Part shown: in pieces, positions 25,342 through 37,166 of the stretch
Numbering within the stretch: position 1 is the first letter of the stretch
Layout: every line of letters begins with the position of its first letter
From: Corynebacterium xerosis NBRC 16721 = ATCC 373
GTDB taxonomy: Bacteria; Actinomycetota; Actinomycetes; Mycobacteriales; Mycobacteriaceae
DNA length: 64,000 nucleotides
Direction: 5' to 3'
Assembly (NCBI RefSeq): GCF_001552415.1
Contig: NZ_BCRD01000004.1
Span: forward strand, 246,275 to 310,274
Translations under genes and position numbers: made by a program
Notes under the pieces: generated by a model
Told to the model about the DNA's origin: nothing
The model's database searches: none
What the model saw: only the letters and a program-made list of their open reading frames with translations

Positions 25342-26787
25342 ATGACCAACTCCCTGACGGTGGACGACTCGTCCACCATCGGCACCGGGCCCGCGGGCCC
25401 CGGTTCGCCGGACGACCTCAAGAAGGGCCCCTCGCTGCGGCGGGTGGCCACGGCCAGCCTCGTCGGCACGACGATCGAGTTCTACGACTTCTTCATCTAC
25501 GGCACTGCCGCCGCGCTGGTGTTCCCGACGGTGTTCTTCCCGAACATGACCCCGATGCTGTCGACCGTGGCGTCCTTCGCCACCTTCGGCGTCGCCTTCC
25601 TCGCCCGCCCCCTGGGCTCCGTGGTCTTCGGCCACTTCGGCGACATCCTCGGTCGCAAGCGCACGCTGGTGTGGACGCTGCTGATGATGGGCATCGCGAC
25701 CCTCTTCATCGGCCTGCTGCCGGGCTATGAGACCGGCGTATTCGGCTTCTTCGAATCCGGCATCGGCGTCTGGGGCCCGGTGCTCCTGGTCGTCATGCGA
25801 TTCCTGCAGGGCATGGCCGTCGGCGGTGAATGGGCCGGTGCGACATTGCTCACGGCGGAATACGCGCCGCCGGGCAAGCGCGGCGCATACGCCATGTTCC
25901 CGCAGCTCGGCGCCGCCATCGCCTTCTTCCTTTCTTCCGGCACCTTCGTGGTCGTCTTCCTCGCCATCGGCGAGACCTCCAACGCCTTCCTCGAGTGGGC
26001 CTGGCGCATTCCCTTCCTGCTGTCGATCCTGATGGTCTTCGTCGGCCTGTACGTCCGCCTCGCCATCCAGGAGACCCCCTCCTTCCAGAAGGAGCAGGAG
26101 CGCCGCGCCGAAGACAAGGCCAACGGCGTCCGCCGCACCCTTCCCTTCATGGACACCATCCGCTACCAGTGGCGCGAGGCCATGACCGGCGGCATCGCGC
26201 TGGCCTCCCTGTTCTCGCTGTTCTACATGGGCACCTCGTACCTGACGTCCTACGGCACCGCGAAGCTCGGCCTCGAGCGCATCCAGATCCTCGCCGTCGG
26301 CATGGGCGCCGCGATCATCTTCGGTTCCGCGATCGCAGCCTCCGCCGCCATCTCCGACCGCATCGGCCGCACGAAGGTCATCCTGACCTCGACCGTCCTG
26401 GCGGTGCTGTGGACCCCCGCGCTGTTCTGGGTCCTCGACTTCGGCACCATCTGGCACTTCGCCCTCGGCCTGACCGTGACCATGGTCATCTTCGGCATCT
26501 CCTACGGCCCGGCCGGTGCGATGCTTCCCGAGATGTTCCGCGTCGACCTGCGCTACACCGGCGCCGGCCTGGCCTACAACATCGCGGCCATCCTCGGCGG
26601 CGCCATCCCGCCGCTGATCGCCGCCCCGCTCGCCGACGCCTACGGCGGCCTCGCGGTCGGCCTCTTCCTCGCCGCGATCTCCCTGACCTCGTGCATCGCG
26701 GTCACCCGGATCCGCTCCAACCACGAGGACGACATCGACGAGCACAACCAGCTCGTCCGCGAGTCCGACGCACTCGCCAAGCCGTAA
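25342..26787 (+). CDS. MFS transporter, metabolite:H+ symporter (MHS) family
   Basis: 481 residues with about 12 membrane helices. The MHS signature is present at the start, GTTIEFYDFFIYGTAAALVF, with the MFS loop 2-3 motif GHFGDILGRKRTLV and the RFLQGMAVGGEWAGA segment of helix 4. The family moves organic acids, betaine, proline, shikimate or dicarboxylates with protons; the substrate cannot be read from the sequence. The ATG has GGCAGGAG upstream. A GAF-LuxR regulator gene precedes it. An exact inverted repeat made of two copies of the dispersed 11-mer follows the gene. Confidence 0.87.
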   Translation: MTNSLTVDDSSTIGTGPAGPGSPDDLKKGPSLRRVATASLVGTTIEFYDFFIYGTAAALVFPTVFFPNMTPMLSTVASFATFGVAFLARPLGSVVFGHFGDILGRKRTLVWTLLMMGIATLFIGLLPGYETGVFGFFESGIGVWGPVLLVVMRFLQGMAVGGEWAGATLLTAEYAPPGKRGAYAMFPQLGAAIAFFLSSGTFVVVFLAIGETSNAFLEWAWRIPFLLSILMVFVGLYVRLAIQETPSFQKEQERRAEDKANGVRRTLPFMDTIRYQWREAMTGGIALASLFSLFYMGTSYLTSYGTAKLGLERIQILAVGMGAAIIFGSAIAASAAISDRIGRTKVILTSTVLAVLWTPALFWVLDFGTIWHFALGLTVTMVIFGISYGPAGAMLPEMFRVDLRYTGAGLAYNIAAILGGAIPPLIAAPLADAYGGLAVGLFLAAISLTSCIAVTRIRSNHEDDIDEHNQLVRESDALAKP

Positions 26788-27106
26788 CACGACCCGGCAC
26801 GGCCCCCGCCCCTTCAGGCGGAGCCGGCCACGTCTCCGGACCGGCCCCACGGGTCGTGCGGGGCCGTCGCAAAGCAAAACGAGCTTTGCGACGGCCCCTC
26901 TTCCGATTTCCGACCTGCGACTTTTGGTGATCGTCGCAGGTTGCACTACTGTCAATGAACAGTCCCAAGAGTTGTTTGGGAGTTCGACGACATCACCCGG
27001 TAGGCCAGCGAGAGCGGCTGACTGGGTTTCGCACGTTTAAAAACCGATCCACCGCCCGGCCAGACGGACGCCGCAGCGTGATCGGCACGAAAAAGAAAGA
27101 GGCTTC
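26788..27106 (+). other. Transporter-rpsL intergenic region
   Basis: 319 bp without a supported gene. It holds the 11-mer inverted pair (26861-26897), an ACTGT/ACAGT short inverted repeat (26948-26963), and the AT-rich leader of rpsL. No promoter box for rpsL stood out clearly. Confidence 0.5.
26861..26897. repeat. Perfect inverted pair of the dispersed 11-mer
   Basis: GGGCCGTCGCAAAGC (26861-26875) and its exact reverse complement (26883-26897) around a 7-nt AAAACGA loop. Each arm contains one full copy of GCTTTGCGACG. It lies 74 bp after the transporter stop and could act as its terminator or processing hairpin, though no T-run follows. Confidence 0.8.
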
Positions 27107-27478
27107 ATGCCCACTATCCAGCAGCTGGTCCGCAAGGGCCGCCACGACAAGAAGTCGGCCACGTCGACGGCCGCCCTGAAGGGCTCGCCGCAGCGCCGTG
27201 GCGTGTGCACCCGCGTGTACACCACCACCCCGAAGAAGCCGAACTCGGCTCTCCGAAAGGTCGCGCGTGTCCGCCTGACCTCCGGCATCGAGGTCTCCGC
27301 CTACATTCCGGGCGAGGGCCACAACCTGCAGGAGCACTCCATGGTGCTCGTCCGCGGTGGCCGAGTGAAGGACCTCCCGGGCGTCCGCTACAAGATCGTC
27401 CGCGGCTCCCTCGACACCCAGGGCGTCAAGGACCGCAAGCAGGCCCGTTCCCGCTACGGCGCGAAGAAGGAGAAGTAA
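27107..27478 (+). CDS. rpsL: 30S ribosomal protein S12
   Basis: 123 residues, normal length. The decoding-site loops are wild type: [15 protein letters not shown] with K43 and [12 protein letters not shown] with the second lysine, the two positions altered in streptomycin resistance. It starts at ATG 27107 with GAAAGAGG ahead, and is followed by rpsG after 3 bp, the usual str-operon order. Confidence 0.98.
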   Translation: MPTIQQLVRKGRHDKKSATSTAALKGSPQRRGVCTRVYTTTPKKPNSALRKVARVRLTSGIEVSAYIPGEGHNLQEHSMVLVRGGRVKDLPGVRYKIVRGSLDTQGVKDRKQARSRYGAKKEK

Positions 27479-27481
27479 AAC

Positions 27482-27952
27482 ATGCCTCGTAAGGGTCCCG
27501 CCCCCAAGCGTCCCGTCGTCAACGACCCGGTGTACGGCTCGCCGCTGGTCACCCAGCTCATCAACAAGGTGCTGCAGGACGGCAAGAAGTCGACCGCCGA
27601 GCGCATCGTCTACGGCGCCCTCGAGGTCTGCCGCGAGAAGACCGGCACCGACCCGGTGCTGACGCTCAAGCGCGCCATCGAGAACGTCAAGCCGGCCCTC
27701 GAGGTCCGCTCCCGCCGAGTCGGCGGCGCGACCTACCAGGTCCCCGTCGAGGTCCGTCCGGGCCGCGGCAACACCCTGGCCCTGCGTTGGCTGCTCATGT
27801 TCTCGCGCCAGCGTCGCGAGAACACCATGATGGAGCGTCTCGCCAACGAGATCCTCGACGCCTCCAACGGCCTCGGCGCGTCCGTCAAGCGCCGCGAGGA
27901 CACCCACAAGATGGCCGAGGCCAACCGAGCCTTCGCGCACTACCGCTGGTAG
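27482..27952 (+). CDS. rpsG: 30S ribosomal protein S7
   Basis: 156 residues. It carries the S7 signature [20 protein letters not shown], with [20 protein letters not shown] and [16 protein letters not shown]7 nucleates assembly of the 30S head and touches the E-site tRNA. Start ATG 27482, three bases after the rpsL stop. Confidence 0.98.
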   Translation: MPRKGPAPKRPVVNDPVYGSPLVTQLINKVLQDGKKSTAERIVYGALEVCREKTGTDPVLTLKRAIENVKPALEVRSRRVGGATYQVPVEVRPGRGNTLALRWLLMFSRQRRENTMMERLANEILDASNGLGASVKRREDTHKMAEANRAFAHYRW

Positions 27953-28160
27953 TCATCGCGAACGCCGGATGAGGCCCCCAGGGGCCGCGTCCGGCGCCGG
28001 CGCCCGGGGGCCATCGCGCTCCCCGGGGAAAATTAAGGCGAGCCACCGGGCCCAATCGGTGGCAAGATAGATCGAGCAACCCGACCGCTGGCGGTCGAGG
28101 CGACGACGTCGATAGCGTCCGATGCCCCCGCCACACGATTTGAAACGAGTGGGGAATCAA

Positions 28161-30293
<2,133 letters not shown>

Positions 30294-30717
30294 GCCCGCG
30301 TTCGGGCCCGCACCGGAATCGCTTCCGGTGCAGGGTCCAGGCCCGCCGGCCCGTACCGCACCAATTGCGGGAAGGGCCGGAGCGGTCGAAAATCCCCGCC
30401 CGATCCGCAGTGCCGCGGATCGGGGAGGGGTAGCGGCCCGCACTTTTCACCGCTGATCCGGATGAAGTTTCCCGGCGTCGGAGGTGGTGCGCGGTGCAGG
30501 CCGTTACCCCGTAAGCGATCCGGGGGAGCCGAGTTTGATATGGGCCCGGCCCTCCCACTAGGATCGTGTAACTGGCACAGTGAAAATGCACTGTCCGCTC
30601 CCTTCTTTACGTCCTGAAACACCGTCTTTCGTCGGGTTTCGCAGAGACGTGGGAGTGGGCGACCACAATCTGTGGCTACGAAAGTCGTGGCCACCATGAC
30701 GTCCAGGAGGACTAACA
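30294..30717 (+). other. fusA-tuf intergenic region
   Basis: 424 bp without a supported gene. A perfect 9-bp hairpin GCACCGGAA-TCGC-TTCCGGTGC lies at 30310-30331, 16 bp after the fusA stop, with no T-run. The tuf promoter is at 30535-30564, and about 150 nt of leader follow. Confidence 0.6.
30535..30564 (+). promoter_or_regulatory. Promoter of tuf
   Basis: TTGATA (30535-30540), 18 bp, then TAGGAT (30559-30564). The spacing matches the GATTTGG class, but the -35 is nearer to the classic TTGACA form. Confidence 0.6.
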
Positions 30718-31908
<1,191 letters not shown>

Positions 31909-31970
31909 GTCTTGTTGCTCTAGCGGATCGAGTTCGCCGGCCTGGCCGGTGAATTCACCCGCGGCCTGAA

Positions 31971-32017
31971 AGAGGGCCCCGCTTCCCGAGTTACTCGGGA
32001 GGCGGGGCCCTCTTTTC
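31971..32017 (+). terminator. Terminator after tuf
   Basis: A 20-bp stem beginning AGAGGGCCCCGC and ending GCGGGGCCCTCT around a TTA loop, then TTTTCG. It is very strong, and also faces the convergent envelope cluster. Confidence 0.92.
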
Positions 32018-32097
32018 GTGTGCGGGGTGCGGCTCGGCGCCCGGGGTGCCGAGCGCGGCGGGGGATCAGCGGTGCGGGGCCCGGCCGTGGGCCCGTT

Positions 32098-32658
32098 TCA
32101 GCGGTTCGGGGGCGGATCGAGGTGGATGAGGAACCGGGTTCCGGCGCACGTGTCGCCGACCGCCGCGGTGACGTCGGCGGAGGCGACCTCGCACGTGCGC
32201 CGGATCGATTCGACGTCGGCGTCGTGGTTGGCGTCGATGATCACGGTGATGACGTCGGCGCCCCTGTCCACTTCGGCTCGGCCCCGGGCGCGGCGTATGC
32301 CGTCGTGAAGCTGCAGGTGCTTTGCGACGGCCTCCGCCACATCCGAGAGGTGGAACCGAAGTTCGCCGGTGTCGTCGGACGCCTCGTCGATGCGGGTGCG
32401 GGTCAGCCGCCGGTCGAGGTTCGCCGCGAGGAGGGCGATGGACAAAACGATGGCGGTGACGGCGGCACCGGCTAGGGCCCAGGTGAACCAGTCGGCGGCG
32501 ACGTGCCCGGGCAAACGGGATGGGCGGAGGCCGTCGGTCCATTCCGAGAAGGGAGCGATCCCGTACTGCGCGGCGAGGCCGAGCAGGCCGGCGACGAGGC
32601 AGATGGCCCCGAGCAGCCCGGCGACCAGTCGGTCGAGGATGGCGGTGGAACGCTTCAT
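32098..32658 (-). CDS. AmaP-like membrane anchor protein
   Basis: 186 residues with two N-terminal membrane helices (LVAGLLGAICLVAGLLGLAA; WFTWALAGAAVTAIVLSIALLAAN) and a C-terminal soluble domain. This matches alkaline-shock membrane anchor proteins (AmaP) that hold Asp23 at the membrane. It is the last gene of a six-gene minus-strand cluster and overlaps the gene before it by 4 bp (ATGA). The identity is inferred from topology and neighbourhood, since sequence motifs in this family are weak. It converges on the tuf terminator. An 11-mer copy lies inside at 32319-32329, with a near-copy 8 bp to its left. Confidence 0.65.
   Translation of the reverse strand: MKRSTAILDRLVAGLLGAICLVAGLLGLAAQYGIAPFSEWTDGLRPSRLPGHVAADWFTWALAGAAVTAIVLSIALLAANLDRRLTRTRIDEASDDTGELRFHLSDVAEAVAKHLQLHDGIRRARGRAEVDRGADVITVIIDANHDADVESIRRTCEVASADVTAAVGDTCAGTRFLIHLDPPPNR
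32319..32329 (+). repeat. Dispersed 11-mer GCTTTRCGACG inside the AmaP-like gene
   Basis: Exact copy. A one-off variant in inverse orientation (CGTCGTGAAGC, 32301-32311) lies just upstream, so the two form an imperfect inverted pair within coding sequence. Confidence 0.6.
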
Positions 32659-33302
32659 CGTCTGGGCCGCCTTTCCCGTTCTTCTGCACCGCGCAGGGTG
32701 CGGACCTTCACGACGGGCGGATCGGCGACGGTGCCGGCGAGTTCGGCCGCCACCGCGTCGCGGACCTTGTCGGCCGGATCATCGCCGTTGGATGCCGCGC
32801 CGTCGACGGTCACGGTGACCGCGCGGGGTGCCGCGATAGCGGTCGCGTCGTAGACGCCGGGGCACCGGCGGGCGGTGCGCGAGGCGATGCGGCCGACGTC
32901 GACGGGCCGCAGCCACATGTCGGCGTCACCGGGCGCCCGGACGTGTGTGCGCCGGCGGGGTTTGACCGCCACCAGGACGAGAGCCGTGCCCAGGAGGATC
33001 GCGGCGATGGAGGCCGGCAGCAACACGGCGTCCCATCCGTGGCCGTCCAGCCAGCCGACGAAGCCCGCGATGACCTCGGGGCGGTCGATGGCCTCGAGCC
33101 GGGCCAGCAGATCGTGGCCGGCGATGACGCTGATGGCCGCCAGGGTCAGCGCGACCAGGTAGGCGACGGGCCGGGCGGCGGGCGCGGCCAGGGGCACCGG
33201 AGGCGAGGGCGACCTGGCCGAGGAGGTGCCGATGGTCGTGTCGTCGGCGGTATCGATGGTGGGTTCGGCCGCGGGATCGGCGGCGGGCTCTCGAGCGTTC
33301 AT
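32655..33302 (-). CDS. Two-helix membrane protein of the Asp23 cluster
   Basis: 215 residues. An acidic N-terminal segment is followed by two membrane helices (VAYLVALTLAAISVIAG; LLPASIAAILLGTALVLVAV) and a basic stop (KPRRRTHVRAPG); the C-terminal ~100 residues resemble the small alpha/beta modules of Asp23-type proteins (MWLRPVDVGRIASRTARRC, VTVTVDGAAS). It resembles DUF6286-type proteins that accompany Asp23 in actinobacteria. Start at 33302, overlapping the upstream Asp23 gene by 4 bp, and the next gene downstream by 4 bp, so translation is probably coupled. Confidence 0.6.
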   Translation of the reverse strand: MNAREPAADPAAEPTIDTADDTTIGTSSARSPSPPVPLAAPAARPVAYLVALTLAAISVIAGHDLLARLEAIDRPEVIAGFVGWLDGHGWDAVLLPASIAAILLGTALVLVAVKPRRRTHVRAPGDADMWLRPVDVGRIASRTARRCPGVYDATAIAAPRAVTVTVDGAASNGDDPADKVRDAVAAELAGTVADPPVVKVRTLRGAEERERRPRR

Positions 33303-33865
33303 CGCACTCGCCGCCTCGGCGCCGGTTCCGATCGAGGCGCGCTCACCGGCCGCACCCCCAGGGGAGTGGCGACGGGCGTCCGCAACCGAGGGGAGAGATC
33401 GTGGTTCAGAACGTCGTCGCGGGTGACCAGGCTCCACGGGCGGTCGCCGTCGGCGCCGACGATGGTGGCCACGCGCACGTCGCATCGGGCGACCGTCAAT
33501 CCGGTGGTGGCGCGCACGCGCTCGGCGACGGTGTCACGGACGATGCGGGCGATGTCGCGCACGGGCGTCGGCCATGACACGGCGACGTCGGTTTCCACGG
33601 TCACGGATCCGCCCCGGGCGTCGATCTGGACGTCGACGCGGGGATAGGCGCGCCCGGCCATGCGGTTGATGGCGCTGCCCGCGGAAACGGTGCCGGGGAC
33701 GGAATCGATGGCGGCGGCCACGATCTTCTCCACCGCGCGTTCCCCGATGACGGTCGCTCCCCGCCCGGGGGAACGGCCGTCCGCCGCGGCTGCGGGGTCG
33801 TCCGGGGTGACCTTCGATGTGACGTCGGCGGTGGCTTTCGTGGTCGCGCCGTTGGCCGCGTCCAT
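33299..33865 (-). CDS. Asp23/Gls24 family envelope stress protein (second copy)
   Basis: 188 residues. The Asp23 core spans about residues 35-135: GATVIGERAVEKIVAAAID, then VDVQIDARGGSVTVETDVAVSW, and VRDIARIVRDTVAERVRATTGL with VARCDVRVATI. Disordered, charged segments flank both ends. Such proteins gather at the membrane and respond to envelope or alkaline stress. It is one of two family members in this cluster; the other is the first gene (34377-34904). Confidence 0.8.
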   Translation of the reverse strand: MDAANGATTKATADVTSKVTPDDPAAAADGRSPGRGATVIGERAVEKIVAAAIDSVPGTVSAGSAINRMAGRAYPRVDVQIDARGGSVTVETDVAVSWPTPVRDIARIVRDTVAERVRATTGLTVARCDVRVATIVGADGDRPWSLVTRDDVLNHDLSPRLRTPVATPLGVRPVSAPRSEPAPRRRVR

Positions 33866-33867
33866 GG

Positions 33868-34053
33868 TCAGCGCCTCCCGCGGCCGGCGGAACCGAGCAT
33901 CGCGCGCAGGTCGATGAGCCCGTCCCGGTGGGCGCCGAGCACGCCGCCGACGCCGGCGAACACCAGGCCCATCAGGAATCCCGGCAATCCACCGGCCGCC
34001 GCGGCAATGGCCAGCAGCAAGCCCGCGTACACGCCGAACTTCAGGTACTCCAT
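33868..34053 (-). CDS. Small DUF2273-like membrane protein
   Basis: 61 residues: a single or hairpin hydrophobic region (FGVYAGLLLAIAAAAGGLPG, FLMGLVFAGVGGVLGAHR) after MEYLK, and a short basic tail. DUF2273 proteins of this size accompany AmaP and Asp23 in Gram-positive bacteria. The start is the ATG at 34051-34053; it begins 1 bp after the previous gene ends. Confidence 0.65.
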   Translation of the reverse strand: MEYLKFGVYAGLLLAIAAAAGGLPGFLMGLVFAGVGGVLGAHRDGLIDLRAMLGSAGRGRR

Positions 34054-34054
34054 G

Positions 34055-34408
34055 TCAGCTCTCCTCTTCCCGGGCGCCGGCGACGGCACCCTCCAGCGGG
34101 GCGGCCAGGGCAACGTCCGACACGATCACGTCGAGAGTCGCCGACGGGCCCAGCACCCCGGCTGCGGCGGCGCGGGCCAGTTCACACGTCTCGGCGAGGG
34201 GCCGCGGGTCGGTCGGATCGAAGGCGGCGCGCAGATGGATCTCCAACCTGCCATTGGCCCACCTCAGTCCGAGCACGCGCCCGCCGGGATACAACATCGC
34301 GATTTCGCCGTGGCGTCCCGAGTCGAGGCCCGCCACCGACGGCACCGCCGACACGGCCGCGGCAATCGCCCGCGCGTCAGCGGACGCGGGCCGGTGTGGC
34401 GCCGTCAT
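34055..34408 (-). CDS. Small soluble protein of the Asp23 cluster
   Basis: 117 residues without membrane segment. The pattern AIAAAVSAVPSVAGLDSGRHG, then VLGLRWANGRLEIHLRAAFD and VIVSDVAL, looks like a reduced Asp23-type alpha/beta fold. It overlaps the upstream Asp23 gene by 32 bp, an unusually long overlap, and ends 1 bp before the next gene. Function unknown. Confidence 0.6.
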   Translation of the reverse strand: MTAPHRPASADARAIAAAVSAVPSVAGLDSGRHGEIAMLYPGGRVLGLRWANGRLEIHLRAAFDPTDPRPLAETCELARAAAAGVLGPSATLDVIVSDVALAAPLEGAVAGAREEES

Positions 34409-34904
34409 GGTCGCCGTCCTCGTCGTCGTCCTGCGGCAGGTGCACGTCGTGGACGGTCACGTTGACTTCGGTGACCTCCAGCCCCGTCATCCGTTCCACC
34501 GACACGATGATGTTCTCGCGGATGGCATCGGCGAGCTCGTGGATGGCCACCCCGAACTCGGCGACGATGGACACATCGACCGCGGCCTGGAACTGGCCGA
34601 CTTCCACGGCGACGCCCTGCGCCACGTCGACCCCGGCGCCGGGGATCCGCTCGCGCACCGCGCCGACGAATCGGGCACCGCCCCCGCCGAGCGAATGCAC
34701 GCCCGACACTTCCCGGGCGGCGAGGCCCGCTATCTTGGTCACCACGACGTCCTCGATGACGGTGCGGCCGCGCGACTCGGGCGCCGTGCCGTCGTCAAGC
34801 AGTTGCTTTGCGACGATGCCGGTCACCTTCTCCGCCGCAACGCCGCGTTCGCCGGAACCGGAATCGGTGCCGGAATCGGGACCGTAATTCAATGGGCCGG
34901 ACAT
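34377..34904 (-). CDS. Asp23/Gls24 family envelope stress protein (first copy)
   Basis: 175 residues. After a Gly/Ser-rich start come GVAAEKVTGIVAKQL, TVIEDVVVTKIAGLAAREV with SGVHSLGGGGARF, VEVGQFQAAVDVSIVAEFG and MTGLEVTEVNVTVHDVH, the full family pattern; a short acidic tail ends it. The start at 34904 has GGGAAGGGAG upstream. It is the promoter-proximal gene of the cluster and lies back-to-back with the S10 operon, separated by 623 bp. An inverted 11-mer pair lies within the gene. Confidence 0.85.
   Translation of the reverse strand: MSGPLNYGPDSGTDSGSGERGVAAEKVTGIVAKQLLDDGTAPESRGRTVIEDVVVTKIAGLAAREVSGVHSLGGGGARFVGAVRERIPGAGVDVAQGVAVEVGQFQAAVDVSIVAEFGVAIHELADAIRENIIVSVERMTGLEVTEVNVTVHDVHLPQDDDEDGDHDGATPARVR
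34790..34815. repeat. Inverted 11-mer pair inside the Asp23 gene
   Basis: CGTCGTCAAGC (34790-34800, GCTTGACGACG variant) and GCTTTGCGACG (34805-34815) around a 4-nt AGTT loop, fully within coding sequence. Confidence 0.6.
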
Positions 34905-35527
34905 GCGGTCTCCCTTCCCGGGCGACCGGGGCCGCCCTCGTCTGGGTCCATTGTGCCCCCGAACGACCGATCGCCGCCGCCGCGGAGCGATGTTCGTCAC
35001 ATCCGGGGAAAAGATTTGGGGGACACGCCCGGGCCGTGCTTTAATACACGGGTTGCTTTAACACGGCGTCATCGACGCGAGCCCCGCCAGGCCCCAGGGA
35101 ACCGGCGCAGCCGCGGGAGACGCCGCTGGTGAAGTGAGCATGGCCACGAGAGCCGGAACCGGGAAACCGGGGTCGGCGACGTGCCCTGCGGTCAAAATGA
35201 GGGCGACACGCCCGACCGCGGGGACCGGGGTTGGCATGGCAAATACACAGCGGCAGTAGGCAGGGCACCCACGCTTCAACTCGGGGGAGCCTCTCCTGAA
35301 CTGGGATATCCGGTCGTGAACCGTGCATGCGCACGGGGATGACCGTCCTCTCGGATTGCATCGGCGCTGTGCTGCGCCATGCCCGACGACGGTGGTCACA
35401 CGACGAAAGCGATAACCCAGCATCGAAAATCTGGCGCTGGCCATGACCGGCTAGGCACACCGGCGCACAGAAGACAATGACAGGGTCGACGCCCCTCGAG
35501 GGCGCGCCGACCGAGGAGAGGACAAGC
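34905..35527 (+). other. Asp23-S10 divergent region with a long rpsJ leader
   Basis: 623 bp without a gene I can support. The rpsJ promoter is at 35011-35043, so the S10 operon mRNA would carry a leader of about 475 nt. The leader is GC-rich and contains several short inverted repeats. A 38-codon ATG frame starts at 35141 but has no convincing ribosome site. Confidence 0.55.
35011..35043 (+). promoter_or_regulatory. Promoter of the S10 operon (GATTTGG class)
   Basis: GATTTGGGGG at 35011-35020 (TTGGGG as -35), 18 bp, then TTTAAT at 35038-35043, followed by ACACGGGTTGC. The rplN promoter has the same arrangement, including the CACGGGTTGC just after the -10. Confidence 0.65.
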
Positions 35528-35833
35528 GTGGCGGGACAAAAGATCCGCATCAGGCTCAAGGCCTACGACCACGAGGCGATTGACGCGTCCGCGCGTCGCA
35601 TCGTCGAGACGGTGACCCGTACGGGCGCCCGAGTGGTCGGCCCCGTGCCGTTGCCCACCGAAAAGAACGTGTACTGCGTCATCCGCTCGCCGCACAAGTA
35701 CAAGGACTCGCGCGAGCACTTCGAGATGCGCACCCACAAGCGCCTGATCGACATTCTCGACCCGACCCCGAAGACCGTTGACGCTCTCATGCGCATCGAC
35801 CTTCCGGCGTCCGTCGACGTCAACATTCAGTGA
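35528..35833 (+). CDS. rpsJ: 30S ribosomal protein S10
   Basis: 101 residues. Start GTG 35528 with GAGGAGAGGA upstream, giving [18 protein letters not shown]; the in-frame ATG 51 bp upstream would add a non-conserved extension. S10 family signature: [20 protein letters not shown] then [20 protein letters not shown]10 also serves as NusE in antitermination with NusG. It heads the S10 operon rpsJ-rplC-rplD-rplW-rplB-rpsS-rplV-rpsC-rplP-rpmC-rpsQ. Confidence 0.97.
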   Translation: MAGQKIRIRLKAYDHEAIDASARRIVETVTRTGARVVGPVPLPTEKNVYCVIRSPHKYKDSREHFEMRTHKRLIDILDPTPKTVDALMRIDLPASVDVNIQ

Positions 35834-35862
35834 GCCTGGACTACGGCAGCGGAGACTAGATA

Positions 35863-36519
35863 ATGAGTGAAAACGAGATCAAGGGCATCCTGGGCACGAA
35901 GCTCGGCATGACCCAGGTCTTCGACGAGGAGAACCGGGTCGTCCCGGTGACCGTCGTCGAGGCCGGGCCGTGCGTTGTGACCCAGGTGCGCACGAAGGAC
36001 GTGGACGGCTACGACGCCGTCCAGATCGCCTACGGCGAGATTGACCCCCGTAAGGCCAACAAGCCCCAGGCCGGCCACTTCAAGAAGGCCGGCGTGACCC
36101 CGCGTCGCCACACCGTGGAGATCCGGACCCCCGACGCTTCCTCTTACGAGGTCGGCCAGGAGGTCGGCGTGGACGTGTTCGGCGACATCGAGTACGTCGA
36201 CGTCACCGGCACCTCGAAGGGCAAGGGCTTCGCCGGCGCCATGAAGCGCCACGGCTTCGCCGGCCAGGGCGCCTCCCACGGCAACCAGGCCGCGCACCGT
36301 CGCGTCGGCGGCATCGGCGCCTGCGCCACGCCCGCCCGCGTGTTCAAGGGCAAGCGCATGGCCGGCCGCATGGGCAATGACCGGGTCACGACCCAGAACC
36401 TGAAGATCCAGAAGATCGACGCCGACTCCAACCTGCTCCTGATCAAGGGTGCGGTTCCGGGTGTCCGCGGCGGCCTCCTGGTTGTCAAGACCGCTGTGAA
36501 GGGTGGTGCTCACGCATGA
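35863..36519 (+). CDS. rplC: 50S ribosomal protein L3
   Basis: 218 residues. It begins [19 protein letters not shown], and the conserved tip region [20 protein letters not shown] reaches toward the peptidyl transferase centre. L3 is one of the two assembly initiators of the 50S subunit. It starts 29 bp after rpsJ and overlaps rplD by 4 bp. Confidence 0.97.
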   Translation: MSENEIKGILGTKLGMTQVFDEENRVVPVTVVEAGPCVVTQVRTKDVDGYDAVQIAYGEIDPRKANKPQAGHFKKAGVTPRRHTVEIRTPDASSYEVGQEVGVDVFGDIEYVDVTGTSKGKGFAGAMKRHGFAGQGASHGNQAAHRRVGGIGACATPARVFKGKRMAGRMGNDRVTTQNLKIQKIDADSNLLLIKGAVPGVRGGLLVVKTAVKGGAHA

Positions 36520-37166
36520 CGAACCTCAAGCTTGACGTCCACACCGCCGACGGTGGCGTGAACGGCTCCGTGGAACTCCCGGCCGAGATCTTCGACGCCG
36601 AGGTGTCGACCGCCCTGATGCACCAGGTCGTCGTCGCCCAGCGCGCCGCGGCTCGCCAGGGCACCCACAAGACCAAGACCCGCGCCGAGGTGCGTGGCGG
36701 CGGCCGCAAGCCGTGGCGCCAGAAGGGCACCGGCCGTGCCCGCCAGGGTTCGATCCGTGCTCCGCACTGGACCGGCGGCGGCGTCGTCCACGGCCCGCAG
36801 CCGCGCGACTACGCGCAGCGCACCCCCAAGAAGATGAAGGCCGCCGCCCTGCGCGGCGCCCTGACCGACCGAGTCCGCCACGACCGCATCCACGTGGTCG
36901 AGGAGCTCGTCGCCGGCCAGACCCCGTCGACCAAGTCGGCGCGCACCTTCATCGAGCGTCTGACCGATCGCAAGTCCGTGCTGGTCGTCCTCCCCCGCGA
37001 GGACGTCACGGCGTGGAAGTCCGTCAACAACCTGGCGAACGTCCACACCCTGTCGCAGGACCAGCTGAACACCTACGACGTGCTGAAGGCCGATGACGTC
37101 GTGTTCGCCGTGCAGGCGCTCAACGAGTTCATCGCCCGCAACACCGGTGCGGAGGAGGAGAAGTAA
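36516..37166 (+). CDS. rplD: 50S ribosomal protein L4
   Basis: 216 residues. The exit-tunnel loop is clear: [20 protein letters not shown] then [17 protein letters not shown]. In E. coli L4 represses the S10 operon by attenuation; the long leader here leaves that possible but no homologous structure was seen. It overlaps rplC (ATGA) and rplW by 1 bp. Confidence 0.97.
   Translation: MTNLKLDVHTADGGVNGSVELPAEIFDAEVSTALMHQVVVAQRAAARQGTHKTKTRAEVRGGGRKPWRQKGTGRARQGSIRAPHWTGGGVVHGPQPRDYAQRTPKKMKAAALRGALTDRVRHDRIHVVEELVAGQTPSTKSARTFIERLTDRKSVLVVLPREDVTAWKSVNNLANVHTLSQDQLNTYDVLKADDVVFAVQALNEFIARNTGAEEEK

Noticed and set aside
28010..28160. Clear promoter for fusA
   Set aside because: A GATAGAT box and a small dyad exist, but no -35 element at a usual distance was found.
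35141..35260. Leader peptide before rpsJ
   Set aside because: The 38-codon ATG frame has no ribosome site and no amino-acid run that would support attenuation.
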